NCBI RefSeq assembly: GCF_001742145.1
Contig: NZ_CP015749.1
Coordinates: 4,526,001 to 4,590,000 of the forward strand
DNA: 64,000 nt
From: Pectobacterium parmentieri
GTDB lineage: Bacteria; Pseudomonadota; Gammaproteobacteria; Enterobacterales; Enterobacteriaceae
Direction of reading: 5' to 3'
In this document: positions 27,221 to 35,892 of the stretch, one piece after another
How positions within the stretch are numbered: position 1 is the stretch's first letter
Layout: each line of letters starts with the position of its first letter
Notes under the pieces: model-generated
What the model was told of the DNA's origin: nothing
Seen by the model: the letters and a program-made list of their open reading frames with translations, nothing else
Databases searched by the model: none
Translations under genes and position numbers: made by a program

Positions 27221-29383
27221 ATGGACGTTTCTGATCTGCTCGATGGCCTCAACGACAAACAGCGTGCCGCGGTAGCCGCGCCGCGCAGCAATTTATTGGT
27301 GCTGGCGGGGGCAGGCAGCGGCAAGACTCGGGTACTGGTTCATCGCATTGCCTGGCTTTTGTCTGTTGAGAACTGTTCGCCGTACTCCATCATGGCGGTG
27401 ACGTTTACCAACAAAGCCGCGGCAGAGATGCGTCATCGTATCAATCACTTGATTGGCACCAGTCAGGGTGGCATGTGGATTGGCACCTTCCACGGATTGG
27501 CACACCGTCTGCTGCGTGCACACCATATGGATGCCAACCTGCCGCAGGATTTCCAGATTCTGGACAGTGACGATCAGTTGCGCCTGCTGAAACGGCTGAT
27601 TCGGGCGCTGAATCTGGACGAGAAACAGTGGCCGCCGCGTCAGGCGATGTGGTTCATCAACGGTAAAAAAGATGAAGGTTTACGTCCGCAGCACATTGAA
27701 AGCTACGGTAACCCTATCGAGCAAACGTGGCAGCGTGTATATCAGGCCTATCAGGAAGCATGCGATCGCGCCGGGCTGGTGGATTTCGCCGAACTGCTGC
27801 TGCGTGCGCATGAACTGTGGCTGAATAAGCCGCATGTGCTGAACCACTATCGTGAGCGTTTTACCAATATTCTGGTGGACGAATTTCAGGATACTAACCG
27901 TATTCAGTACGCCTGGATCCACATGCTGGCGGGCGATAGCGCCAAGGTCATGATCGTTGGGGATGACGATCAGTCAATTTACGGCTGGCGTGGTGCACAG
28001 GTCGAAAATATTCAACTGTTCCTGAAAGATTTTGCTGGTGCAGAAACGATCCGCCTGGAGCAGAACTATCGTTCGACCAGCAATATCCTGAAAGCGGCGA
28101 ATGCCCTGATTGCCCACAACGGCGGGCGGCTTGGTAAGAACCTCTGGACGGACGGTGTTGAGGGCGAGCCCATTTCACTTTACTGCGCGTTCAATGAACT
28201 GGATGAGGCACGTTACGTCGTCAACCGAATTAAAGCCTGGCAGGAAAATGGTGGTGCGCTGAAAGATAACGCTATTCTTTACCGTAGCAACGCCCAGTCA
28301 CGTGTGCTGGAAGAGGCGCTGTTACAGCAGAGTATGCCGTACCGCATCTACGGAGGAATGCGCTTCTTTGAGCGTCAGGAAATCAAAGATTCGCTGTCTT
28401 ATCTGCGCCTGATCGCCAATCGTAACGATGATGCGGCGTTCGAGCGCGTGGTGAATACGCCGACGCGCGGTATTGGCGATCGCACGCTGGATGTCGTGCG
28501 TCAGACGGCGCGCGATCGCCAACTGACGCTGTGGCAAGCCACGCGGGCGCTGTTGCAGGAGAAGGTGCTGGCCGGGCGTGCGGCGGCATCGCTGCAACGC
28601 TTTATCGAATTGATCGATGCGCTGGCCTATGAAACCTCTGAACTGCCGCTGCATGTGCAGACCGACCGGGCGATTAAAGATTCTGGCCTGTGGAGCATGT
28701 ACGAACAGGAAAAAGGCGAGAAAGGGCAGGCGCGGGTAGAAAACCTGGAGGAATTGGTGACGGCGACGCGTCAGTTCAGCTATCAGGAAGAAGATCAGGA
28801 TCTGATGCCGCTTCAGGCGTTCCTGTCGCATGCTGCACTGGAAGCGGGTGAAGGTCAGGCTGATGCTAATCAGGACGCCGTGCAGCTTATGACGCTGCAC
28901 TCGGCGAAAGGGTTGGAGTTCCCACAGGTATTTATCGTCGGAATGGAAGAAGGCATGTTCCCTAGCCAGATGTCGCTGGATGAAGGTGGGCGTCTGGAAG
29001 AAGAGCGTCGTCTGGCTTATGTCGGCGTCACGCGTGCGATGGAGAAACTGACAATAACCTACGCCGAGTCCCGTCGGTTATACGGTAAAGAAGCCTATCA
29101 CCGACCGTCACGATTTGTCGGTGAACTGCCTGAAGAGTGTGTTGAAGAGGTGCGATTACGCGCCAGCGTCTCTCGCCCGGTTAACCACCAGCGTCTTGGC
29201 ACACCGATAACGCAAAATGACAGCGGCTACAAGCTGGGGCAGCGGGTTCGCCATGCGAAATTCGGCGAAGGCACCATCGTGAATCTGGAAGGCAGCGGCG
29301 ATCACGCCCGTCTTCAGGTCGCGTTTCAGGGGCAGGGTATTAAATGGCTAGTCGCCGCCTACGCCAGACTGGAAACGGTGTGA
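27221..29383 (+). CDS. uvrD: DNA helicase II
   Basis: A 720-residue superfamily-1 helicase, identical in length to E. coli UvrD and near-identical in sequence. Motif I is AGAGSGKTR (about residues 29-37), motif II DEFQDTN, motif III GDDDQSIYGWRGA, motif IV LEQNYRS, motif V TLHSAKGLEFP and motif VI YVGVTRAM. It acts in nucleotide excision repair, methyl-directed mismatch repair and removal of RecA or stalled RNA polymerase. It starts MDVSDLLDGLNDKQR at ATG 27221. Confidence 0.98.
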   Translation: MDVSDLLDGLNDKQRAAVAAPRSNLLVLAGAGSGKTRVLVHRIAWLLSVENCSPYSIMAVTFTNKAAAEMRHRINHLIGTSQGGMWIGTFHGLAHRLLRAHHMDANLPQDFQILDSDDQLRLLKRLIRALNLDEKQWPPRQAMWFINGKKDEGLRPQHIESYGNPIEQTWQRVYQAYQEACDRAGLVDFAELLLRAHELWLNKPHVLNHYRERFTNILVDEFQDTNRIQYAWIHMLAGDSAKVMIVGDDDQSIYGWRGAQVENIQLFLKDFAGAETIRLEQNYRSTSNILKAANALIAHNGGRLGKNLWTDGVEGEPISLYCAFNELDEARYVVNRIKAWQENGGALKDNAILYRSNAQSRVLEEALLQQSMPYRIYGGMRFFERQEIKDSLSYLRLIANRNDDAAFERVVNTPTRGIGDRTLDVVRQTARDRQLTLWQATRALLQEKVLAGRAAASLQRFIELIDALAYETSELPLHVQTDRAIKDSGLWSMYEQEKGEKGQARVENLEELVTATRQFSYQEEDQDLMPLQAFLSHAALEAGEGQADANQDAVQLMTLHSAKGLEFPQVFIVGMEEGMFPSQMSLDEGGRLEEERRLAYVGVTRAMEKLTITYAESRRLYGKEAYHRPSRFVGELPEECVEEVRLRASVSRPVNHQRLGTPITQNDSGYKLGQRVRHAKFGEGTIVNLEGSGDHARLQVAFQGQGIKWLVAAYARLETV

Positions 29384-29397
29384 TGATCATCTAGAGA

Positions 29398-29730
29398 ATG
29401 AATGTGTATAAAAGTAGGCTGGTTGAAGTGCTATCTGTCATCGGCTATTTTCTTATGGCGTGTTTCTTTATGAATATTCTCAATATTGGAGAATATGATT
29501 GGATGTTACAGTCTGGGGAGTCCCTGTGTGATTTGCCGCTTGACGATGACACTAAAGATATCACCGCGCCGTTGTTGGTTACGGTGTTTGGGATACCGCT
29601 TTTAATTGCTTTAATTCGCGATGTCTTCTTAAAACATTTCTTCAAGGTAGCGGTTTATTTTCTTGGGCTGATTGCTGTGATTGGCTATTGGTGGTGGATT
29701 TTCTGGGAAAAATACAGCGCTTGTATTTAA
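29398..29730 (+). CDS. Small hypothetical inner-membrane protein
   Basis: A 110-residue protein I do not recognise. Hydropathy by eye gives three membrane segments: about 11-29 (EVLSVIGYFLMACFFMNIL), 58-73 and 82-102 (FKVAVYFLGLIAVIGYWWWIFW), with an acidic loop CDLPLDDDTKD between the first two. It begins 14 bases after the uvrD stop without a strong ribosome binding site, so it may be translated from uvrD readthrough. Composition is more A+T-rich than its neighbours, and it is absent at this place in E. coli, both hinting at recent gain. Confidence 0.65.
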   Translation: MNVYKSRLVEVLSVIGYFLMACFFMNILNIGEYDWMLQSGESLCDLPLDDDTKDITAPLLVTVFGIPLLIALIRDVFLKHFFKVAVYFLGLIAVIGYWWWIFWEKYSACI

Positions 29731-29828
29731 TCGCTATAACAATGATTTCTATAAAAGGATGAATGAGAAAAGGGTGTTAGACGCCGAGCGGAAATGGCCT
29801 GACAAACGGGATGCATTCATAATATTTC

Positions 29829-30578
29829 ATGATGACGCTAGACCACATTATTGCTGAGTTACAGAAGAAAAAATGGGTCGATCTTACGCATACAATTACG
29901 GAGTCGATTCCTATTTTTGGCGCGTTTGAAGGCGTGTTGCAGCGCAAGACCTTATTTAATGTCGAAGATCACGGTTTTTATGCACAGGCCGTGACGTTTG
30001 CCACGCAGACGGGGACGCATATTGATGCACCTGGGCATTTTGTCGCGGGTAAGCGTTATCTGGATCGCATTGATAATAAAGAGTTGTTGCTGCCAATTGT
30101 GGTGCTTCATAAACAAGATGCTGTCGCGCGCGATCCCGATTATCGCCTTTCTGTCGACGATATTCTGGCGTTCGAGCGCGAACACGGGGAAATCGCCTCA
30201 GGAAGCTTCGTTGCATTTGCCAGCGGCTGGAGCACGCGCTGGCCTGATCTTGATGCCTTTGCGAATAAAGATGAGCAGGGAAACAGCCATACGCCGGGGT
30301 GGTCGCTTGAGGCGCTAACCTTCCTGTTTGACGAGCGCGGCATTAGCGCGGTAGGGCACGAAACGCTGGATACGGATTCCGCTGTTGATTTCCGTCGTAA
30401 CAGCGGACTTATTGGCGAGTTCTTTGTACTGAATCAGAATGCCTGGCAGGTTGAGGTACTGAACAATCTGCATCAACTACCGCCTACCGGCGCTTATATT
30501 CACGTCAGCTACCCTAATTTCGCGGGTGCGCCCGGTTTCCCTGTCCGCGCCATCGCTTATTTACCGGATAACGCCTGA
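29829..30578 (+). CDS. Cyclase-family (kynurenine formamidase-like) metal hydrolase
   Basis: A 249-residue protein of the cyclase/KynB family (PF04199). Metal-binding motif HIDAPGHF lies at about residues 62-69, with further family residues in DLTHTITESIPIF near the N-terminus, GHETLDTDSA and the C-terminal PNFAGAPGFPVRAIAY. Members hydrolyse small amides or lactones, such as N-formylkynurenine or isatin; no kynurenine genes are adjacent, so the substrate is open. Two ATG codons (29829, 29832) are possible starts. It is an insertion relative to E. coli between uvrD and corA. Confidence 0.85.
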   Translation: MMTLDHIIAELQKKKWVDLTHTITESIPIFGAFEGVLQRKTLFNVEDHGFYAQAVTFATQTGTHIDAPGHFVAGKRYLDRIDNKELLLPIVVLHKQDAVARDPDYRLSVDDILAFEREHGEIASGSFVAFASGWSTRWPDLDAFANKDEQGNSHTPGWSLEALTFLFDERGISAVGHETLDTDSAVDFRRNSGLIGEFFVLNQNAWQVEVLNNLHQLPPTGAYIHVSYPNFAGAPGFPVRAIAYLPDNA

Positions 30579-30768
30579 CAGACAAACGCGGTTCCTTTCT
30601 TTAGATCGAGAAATCGCGTTTCTTATTGATTTTATAGATAAATTAATTGAAAAGGTCTTATCCATTTGACCAATATTTTACAGCGTGTTTCAGCCGCGGT
30701 TTTAAAGTTGAAGTCTTTTTCATCTCAGCGTAACATGCGCGCATCATTATTCTCGGAGGACTAACGCC

Positions 30769-30825
30769 TTGGACACACCCAGTCGATACTGGCTCACTAA
30801 CCTGTTCATTAGGTACAACTTCTAA
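30769..30825 (+). CDS. corL: CorL leader peptide of corA (probable)
   Basis: An 18-codon frame MDTPSRYWLTNLFIRYNF beginning at TTG 30769 with a strong ribosome binding site CGGAGGA nine bases upstream, ending at TAA 30825, 166 bases before corA. In Salmonella the corA leader encodes a short peptide (corL) whose translation controls Rho-dependent termination in response to magnesium. The position and good Shine-Dalgarno support the same here. The peptide sequence was not compared with the Salmonella one. Confidence 0.6.
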   Translation: MDTPSRYWLTNLFIRYNF

Positions 30826-30991
30826 GGCTATCTTCCTCTGCTGATATCCTTCGTGGTTGTCAGCGATGCTGTTTTTGTCGCTATGAGTCAGATCCGTCGA
30901 ACGGACTGAAACCTACCGGTGACACCTCACCTCCGTTTCTGTGCTTCAATCGCGTTATCCATCTCTGCTACTGAAAGGGGAGCTATGGCCC

Positions 30992-31942
30992 ATGCTGAGC
31001 GCATTTAAACTGGATAATTGCCGTTTATCTCGTCTGGAATTGGATGACTCCGATGATCTCACTACGTCAATTTGGGTCGATTTGATCGAGCCGGAAGACG
31101 ATGAGCGTGAGAAAGTACAAACCGAACTGGGGCAAAGCCTGGCAACCCGTCCGGAACTGGAAGACATTGAAGCGTCGGCACGTTTTTTTGAAGATGAAGA
31201 CGGTCTACATATTCACTCTTTTTTCTTCTTCGAAGACGCGGAAGATCACGCGGGCAACTCTACCGTGGCGTTTACCATTCGCGATGGTCGCTTGTATACC
31301 TTGCGCGAGCGTGAGCTTCCCGCATTCCGCCTGTATCGCATGCGTGCTCGTAACCAAACGCTGGTAGACGGTAATGCTTATGAACTGTTGCTCGATCTCT
31401 TTGAGACTAAAATTGAGCAGTTGGCGGATGAAATCGAGAACATCTACAGCGATCTGGAATCGCTGAGCCGCATCATTATGGAAGGGCGTCAGGGCGACGA
31501 GTACGATGATGCATTGTCTACGCTGGCGGAACTGGAAGACGTGGGCTGGAAGGTTCGCCTGTGTTTGATGGATACTCAACGTGCGTTGAATTTTCTGGTG
31601 CGTAAAGCCCGCTTGCCGTCCGGCCAGTTGGAGCAGGCGCGTGAAATTCTGCGCGATATCGAATCTCTGCTGCCGCACAACGAATCGCTGTTCCAGAAGG
31701 TTAACTTTTTGATGCAGGCGGCGATGGGCTTTATCAACATCGAACAGAGCCGGATTATCAAGATCTTCTCGGTGGTATCCGTGGTGTTCCTGCCGCCGAC
31801 GCTGGTGGCGTCCAGCTACGGGATGAACTTTGAGTTTATGCCGGAACTGAGGTGGTCGTTTGGCTATCCGGGGGCAATTGTACTGATGATCCTCGCCGGA
31901 CTGGCACCGTACCTCTACTTTAAACGTAAAAACTGGCTCTAA
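30992..31942 (+). CDS. corA: Magnesium/cobalt transport protein CorA
   Basis: A 316-residue channel subunit (E. coli 316), forming a pentamer in the inner membrane. A large acidic cytoplasmic N-terminal domain precedes two C-terminal helices; the selectivity motif [10 protein letters not shown] is at about residues 279-288 and the C-terminus is the basic [13 protein letters not shown] 30992 ([12 protein letters not shown]) is preceded by AAAGGGGAG; seventeen further upstream in-frame codons are not conserved. The 5' untranslated leader from about 30740 contains corL and is the likely site of Mg-dependent attenuation. Confidence 0.97.
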   Translation: MLSAFKLDNCRLSRLELDDSDDLTTSIWVDLIEPEDDEREKVQTELGQSLATRPELEDIEASARFFEDEDGLHIHSFFFFEDAEDHAGNSTVAFTIRDGRLYTLRERELPAFRLYRMRARNQTLVDGNAYELLLDLFETKIEQLADEIENIYSDLESLSRIIMEGRQGDEYDDALSTLAELEDVGWKVRLCLMDTQRALNFLVRKARLPSGQLEQAREILRDIESLLPHNESLFQKVNFLMQAAMGFINIEQSRIIKIFSVVSVVFLPPTLVASSYGMNFEFMPELRWSFGYPGAIVLMILAGLAPYLYFKRKNWL

Positions 31943-31951
31943 GCTTTCACC

Positions 31952-31987
31952 GATGCGCCTGACGGAGATTAACCATCAGGCGTATCG
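31952..31987 (+). terminator. Probable corA terminator
   Basis: Stem GATGCGCCTGACGG / CCATCAGGCGTATC with two or three wobble or mismatched pairs, ten bases after the corA stop. It is followed by GTGTTTCTTCTC rather than a clean T run, so efficiency is uncertain. Confidence 0.5.
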
Positions 31988-32130
31988 TGTTTCTTCTCTT
32001 CGCTGCAAAATTCCTTTCCTGCTTGATAGTTTGCGACCTTACTATTCCTGTTTATTCTCCCGTTATTCTGTTTAGAATGGTGAACCGCTTTTCCATTCTT
32101 ACTCTCTATTATTAAATACAGGTCGTGTAC

Positions 32131-33189
32131 ATGAAAGGCATGTCGCCTTGGGGGCAATGGGGGATCCTGCTGTCGGTATCATTATCTCTGGGGTTCGGGC
32201 TACAGGTGTACCATGTCCCCGCCGCGTTGTTGCTGGGGCCGATGATGGTCGGCGTCGTCATGGGGTTAAATGGTGCCACGATCCGTATCCCGCCCGTCGG
32301 CTTTGCGGGTAGTAATGCCGTTCTGGGCTGTCTGGTTGCACAAAGCCTGTCTTTTTCTATCCTGACGCCTTTGCTGAACGAATGGCCGCTGGTGCTGTTT
32401 ATTCTGCTGGCGACGCTGGCTGCCAGCGGATTATCTGGCTGGCTACTGGTCAAATTTAGCGAATTGCCCGGAACGACCGGAACCTGGGGAGCATCACCGG
32501 GCGGCGCATCCGCGATGGTCGCCATGTCTGGCGAGTTCGGCGCGGATGTGCGACTGGTTGCCTTCATGCAATATTTGCGGGTGCTGATGGTGACGGCCTC
32601 TGCGGCGTTCGTGGCACGCCTGAGTTTGGGGGATGATGCAGCGGAAAACAGTGCCATGCTCGTGTGGTTCCCTGCGTTGGACTGGCGTTTTCTCGCGACG
32701 CTCGGTGTGGCATTCGGTAGTGCCTGGTTAGCAAGACGCTTGCGTATTCCCTCTGGGGCGTTACTGGGGCCGATGATTATCGGTTCGATGCTGCATGCCA
32801 GCGGTACATTACAACTGCAAACGCCGGAATGGTTGCTGGCATTGGCTTATGCCGTGATTGGGTGGAGCGTGGGTTTATGCTTCACTCGCCCGATCTTTTT
32901 GCTGGCGATCCGCACCTTACCGCACATGATGGCGTCGATTGTCGGGCTGATGCTGCTGTGTGGTGGAATGGCATGGATGGTGACGAAAATGATACCGGTG
33001 GATATGCTGACCGCTTTTCTGGCGACCAGCCCCGGCGGGCTGGATTCGATTGCGATTATTGCCGCAGGCAGTCGGGTCGATATGGCGTTTGTGATTGCCA
33101 TGCAGACGCTGCGGCTGTTTTCGACGCTGTTGTGCAGCCCGATCTTATCGCGTTTTATTTCCCGTCGTGTTGAGGCTGGGACGCTGTAG
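32131..33189 (+). CDS. abrB: AbrB-family membrane protein (ammonia monooxygenase-like, PF05145)
   Basis: A 352-residue polytopic membrane protein. The family repeat appears twice: AALLLGPMMVGVVMG near residue 29 and SGALLGPMIIGSMLHASG near 205; ASPGGASAMVAMSGEFGAD and TSPGGLDSIAIIAAG are the paired SPGG motifs. It matches E. coli AbrB over its length. Starts at 32125 (GTG), 32131 or 32140 are possible; none has a strong ribosome binding site. Its function is not settled. The last 35 bases overlap the end of rarD on the other strand. In E. coli this place holds other genes (yigF, yigG). Confidence 0.88.
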   Translation: MKGMSPWGQWGILLSVSLSLGFGLQVYHVPAALLLGPMMVGVVMGLNGATIRIPPVGFAGSNAVLGCLVAQSLSFSILTPLLNEWPLVLFILLATLAASGLSGWLLVKFSELPGTTGTWGASPGGASAMVAMSGEFGADVRLVAFMQYLRVLMVTASAAFVARLSLGDDAAENSAMLVWFPALDWRFLATLGVAFGSAWLARRLRIPSGALLGPMIIGSMLHASGTLQLQTPEWLLALAYAVIGWSVGLCFTRPIFLLAIRTLPHMMASIVGLMLLCGGMAWMVTKMIPVDMLTAFLATSPGGLDSIAIIAAGSRVDMAFVIAMQTLRLFSTLLCSPILSRFISRRVEAGTL

Positions 33190-34084
33190 CTGGCGTGCGC
33201 CGTAGCTTACGCTGCGTATAAAGCGCATCCAGAATGAACAGCACCAGCGCACCCCAGATGAAGGCGAAGGTAATCAACTTGTCGCTGCTGAATGTTTCAC
33301 CGTAGAACACCACCGCTAGTATGAACATGATGGTGGGGCCGAGATACTGGAAAAAGCCGAGCGTTGACAGGCGCAAGCGCATGGCCGCCGAGGTAAAGAA
33401 AAGCAGCGGTACGGTGGTGACGATACCTGCCGAAAGCAGTAGCAAATTCAGCGTCCAGGGGTTAGCCGTCAGATGACTGCTCGGTGTGTCGGCAATAAAA
33501 AACAGGTACACGACGGCGACTGGAAGCAGCCATAGCGTTTCGATCAGCATGCCGGTTTGCCCATCGATGCCAATCTTTTTACGCAGCAGTCCGTATAACG
33601 CGAAGCTGAATGCCAGACCGAGCGCGATAACCGGCAGCGAGCCGAATGTCCACAGTTGAACCAGTACGCCAGTCACGGCAAGCAGCACGGCCAGCCATTG
33701 CAGGCGGCGAAAGCGTTCGCCCAGAAAGATCATGCCCAGCATGACGTTGACCAGCGGGTTGATGAAATACCCCAAACTGGCTTCCAGCATGTGATGGTTG
33801 TTGACCGCCCAGATATACAACAGCCAGTTCCCGCCGATAAGTACTGCCGTTAATGCCAGCAAAAACAGATGCTTGATATTGCGGCAGGCATAGCTCACCT
33901 GACGCCATTTCCGGCCAACCGTCAGCAGGATCAGCATAAAGAAGAATGACCAGATAATACGGTGCGTCAGTATTTCATTGGGTGGAACGTGCTCAAGCAG
34001 CTTGAAGTAAACGGGAGCAATTCCCCAAATGAAATACGCACCGAGGGCGAAAAAGATCCCCTCACGGGTTTGTTGCGCGTTCAT
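33155..34084 (-). CDS. rarD: RarD, EamA-family permease (chloramphenicol-sensitive protein)
   Basis: A 309-residue DMT/EamA transporter with ten predicted helices. It begins MNAQQTREGIFFALGAYFIWGIAPVYFKLL, aligned with E. coli RarD MDAKQTRQG. The conserved blocks EILTHRIIWSFFFM, LGYFINPLVNVMLGMIFLGERF and FFQYLGPTIMFILAVVFYGE mark the two internal repeats. The substrate is unknown. The 3' end overlaps abrB by 35 bases in convergent orientation. Confidence 0.94.
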   Translation of the reverse strand: MNAQQTREGIFFALGAYFIWGIAPVYFKLLEHVPPNEILTHRIIWSFFFMLILLTVGRKWRQVSYACRNIKHLFLLALTAVLIGGNWLLYIWAVNNHHMLEASLGYFINPLVNVMLGMIFLGERFRRLQWLAVLLAVTGVLVQLWTFGSLPVIALGLAFSFALYGLLRKKIGIDGQTGMLIETLWLLPVAVVYLFFIADTPSSHLTANPWTLNLLLLSAGIVTTVPLLFFTSAAMRLRLSTLGFFQYLGPTIMFILAVVFYGETFSSDKLITFAFIWGALVLFILDALYTQRKLRRTPATASQPQHDGK

Positions 34085-34200
34085 GGGTAACTCGATAAGG
34101 ACGGCGGGAAAACGCTAAGTCTACCCAAAACTGTGAGCGCTTTCACGTAAAGTGTTTATTATTCGGCTTGCCCGCGACAGATGTTCGTCAACGATAAACG

Positions 34201-34689
34201 CTATCCGACAATATAGGTTGCGGTGGCACTGGCTAGATGCGAACCCTGCTCGTTATGCAACTCGGCGCGCGCGACAGCGATTTTATTACCACCGCGCAGC
34301 AGCGTGCTGGTAATGGTGAAGTGCTCCCCGTAGCCCGGACGCAGATAATCGACCCTCATATCAATGGTTCCCATGCGTGCAAGTCGGTGATGAAACTCCT
34401 GATCGCTGATCGTCTCATGGCGCAGCAGCGTGTTGCCGACGCACACCAATCCGGCTGCGACGTCCAACCCGGCGGCGATCACGCCACCATGCAGAATCTT
34501 TTGTGCCGCATTGCCGATGAGCTTATCTTGCCGAGCGAACACCAAGACGGCTTTGTCGGCGTCAAACTGCTGTAACTCAAGGCCAAGCTCGATGTTGAAC
34601 GGCATCTTGTAAATGAAAATCTCGCCGACGAGCTGGCGCACGGTCTCTCTGGTTAAGGTCGTTCCCTGAAATGATGGTACGTCAGCCAT
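34201..34689 (-). CDS. yigI: YigI, hotdog-fold acyl-CoA thioesterase
   Basis: A 162-residue PaaI-type hotdog protein. The helix with the catalytic region is [19 protein letters not shown] (about residues 67-85), followed by [14 protein letters not shown] and [14 protein letters not shown]. It aligns with E. coli YigI (155 residues), reported as an acyl-CoA thioesterase acting on medium/long chains. It shares its strand with rarD, with 116 bases between. Confidence 0.92.
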   Translation of the reverse strand: MADVPSFQGTTLTRETVRQLVGEIFIYKMPFNIELGLELQQFDADKAVLVFARQDKLIGNAAQKILHGGVIAAGLDVAAGLVCVGNTLLRHETISDQEFHHRLARMGTIDMRVDYLRPGYGEHFTITSTLLRGGNKIAVARAELHNEQGSHLASATATYIVG

Positions 34690-34943
34690 AGTCGTTTCCC
34701 GCTCGGATAAGAGATACGCAATAAATGTGTTTTATTTGACGCTGGAAAGTTATGTAGATGTTTATTTTATGCGTTGATTTTGTTTCTTTCCAGAAAAGGC
34801 GGATAAACATGGGAACGGTAATTCAAACGTCGCTGAACTGTGTAGAATGGCGGGCTTGCATTGTGAAAATACCCATCACTTATTGGTTAACATGGGTGTT
34901 AGTTAAAACGAACGCCGGTTAAAACATATGTCGGAGAAAATGA

Positions 34944-35810
34944 ATGCGTAAGAGAGTTCTCGTCCTGGCAGCATTACTAATGGCACAGGTTCATGCAGAA
35001 GACAAAACCAACGCGCCTGCGCCAAACCAACCGGCGGTTCGTGGCAGTATTATTGCCAGCCTGTTGCAGGAACACGATACCCCGTTTGTTCTCTATCCTT
35101 ACGAAAGTAATTACATACTGTATACCTATACCAGCAACATCAATAAAACGGCGATACAGAGCTATAACTGGGGTGATGAAGCACGTAAAGATGAAGTGCA
35201 TTTCCAGCTCAGTCTGGGTTTCCCGATCTGGCGTGGCATTTTGGGTGATAACTCGCTGCTGGGCGCGTCTTATACCCAGCGCTCCTGGTGGCAGTTGTCT
35301 AATAAAAGCGAGTCCTCTCCATTCCGTGAAACTGATTATGAGCCACAAGTTTTCTTGGGTTGGGCAACCAATTACACATTAGCAGGCTGGACGCTGCGGG
35401 ATGTGGAAATGGGGTTTAATCACCAGTCTAATGGCCGATCCGAACCGACATCCCGCAGTTGGAACCGCGCTTATGCGCGTCTGATGGCGCAAAACGGCAA
35501 CTGGCAGGTTGAGGTGAAGCCGTGGGTGCGTTTTTCCGACAGCGAAGACGATAACCCGGATATCACCAAATACATGGGCCATTACCGTTTACGCGTCGGC
35601 TATGTATGGGGCGACAGCGTGTTTAGCGCGGAAGGGCGTTATAACTGGAACAGCGGCTACGGCGGCGGCGAACTGGGCTGGAGCTATCCGCTGACGCGCC
35701 ATGTTCGTTTCTACACCAAGGTCTTCAGCGGCTATGGTGAATCCCTGATTGATTACAACCATCGTCAGACCCGCTTCGGTGTTGGGGTGACGCTGAACGA
35801 CATGTTCTAA
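34944..35810 (+). CDS. pldA: Outer-membrane phospholipase A
   Basis: A 288-residue outer-membrane beta-barrel (E. coli 289) with an N-terminal signal peptide (MRKRVLVLAALLMAQVHA-). The catalytic triad region reads NHQSNGRSEPTSRSWNRAY, giving the catalytic His and Ser (H-x-S-N-G pattern) and the Asn 14 residues after the His; calcium-binding Ser/Arg follow. It removes mislocalised phospholipid from the outer leaflet. GGAGA precedes ATG 34944; the 254-base divergent gap with yigI contains their promoters and no other gene. Confidence 0.97.
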   Translation: MRKRVLVLAALLMAQVHAEDKTNAPAPNQPAVRGSIIASLLQEHDTPFVLYPYESNYILYTYTSNINKTAIQSYNWGDEARKDEVHFQLSLGFPIWRGILGDNSLLGASYTQRSWWQLSNKSESSPFRETDYEPQVFLGWATNYTLAGWTLRDVEMGFNHQSNGRSEPTSRSWNRAYARLMAQNGNWQVEVKPWVRFSDSEDDNPDITKYMGHYRLRVGYVWGDSVFSAEGRYNWNSGYGGGELGWSYPLTRHVRFYTKVFSGYGESLIDYNHRQTRFGVGVTLNDMF

Positions 35811-35892
35811 CGATCGTGTGATTTAGCGATTGCAGTTTTACCCGACGGCGCTGAAAATAGCGCCTGTTTGATTTCATTGAATTGGGGAAGGC

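Noticed and set aside
27031..27324. 97-codon minus-strand frame across the uvrD start
   Set aside because: Antisense to uvrD; its end arises from the repeat-like segment upstream of uvrD, a known cause of spurious small proteins.
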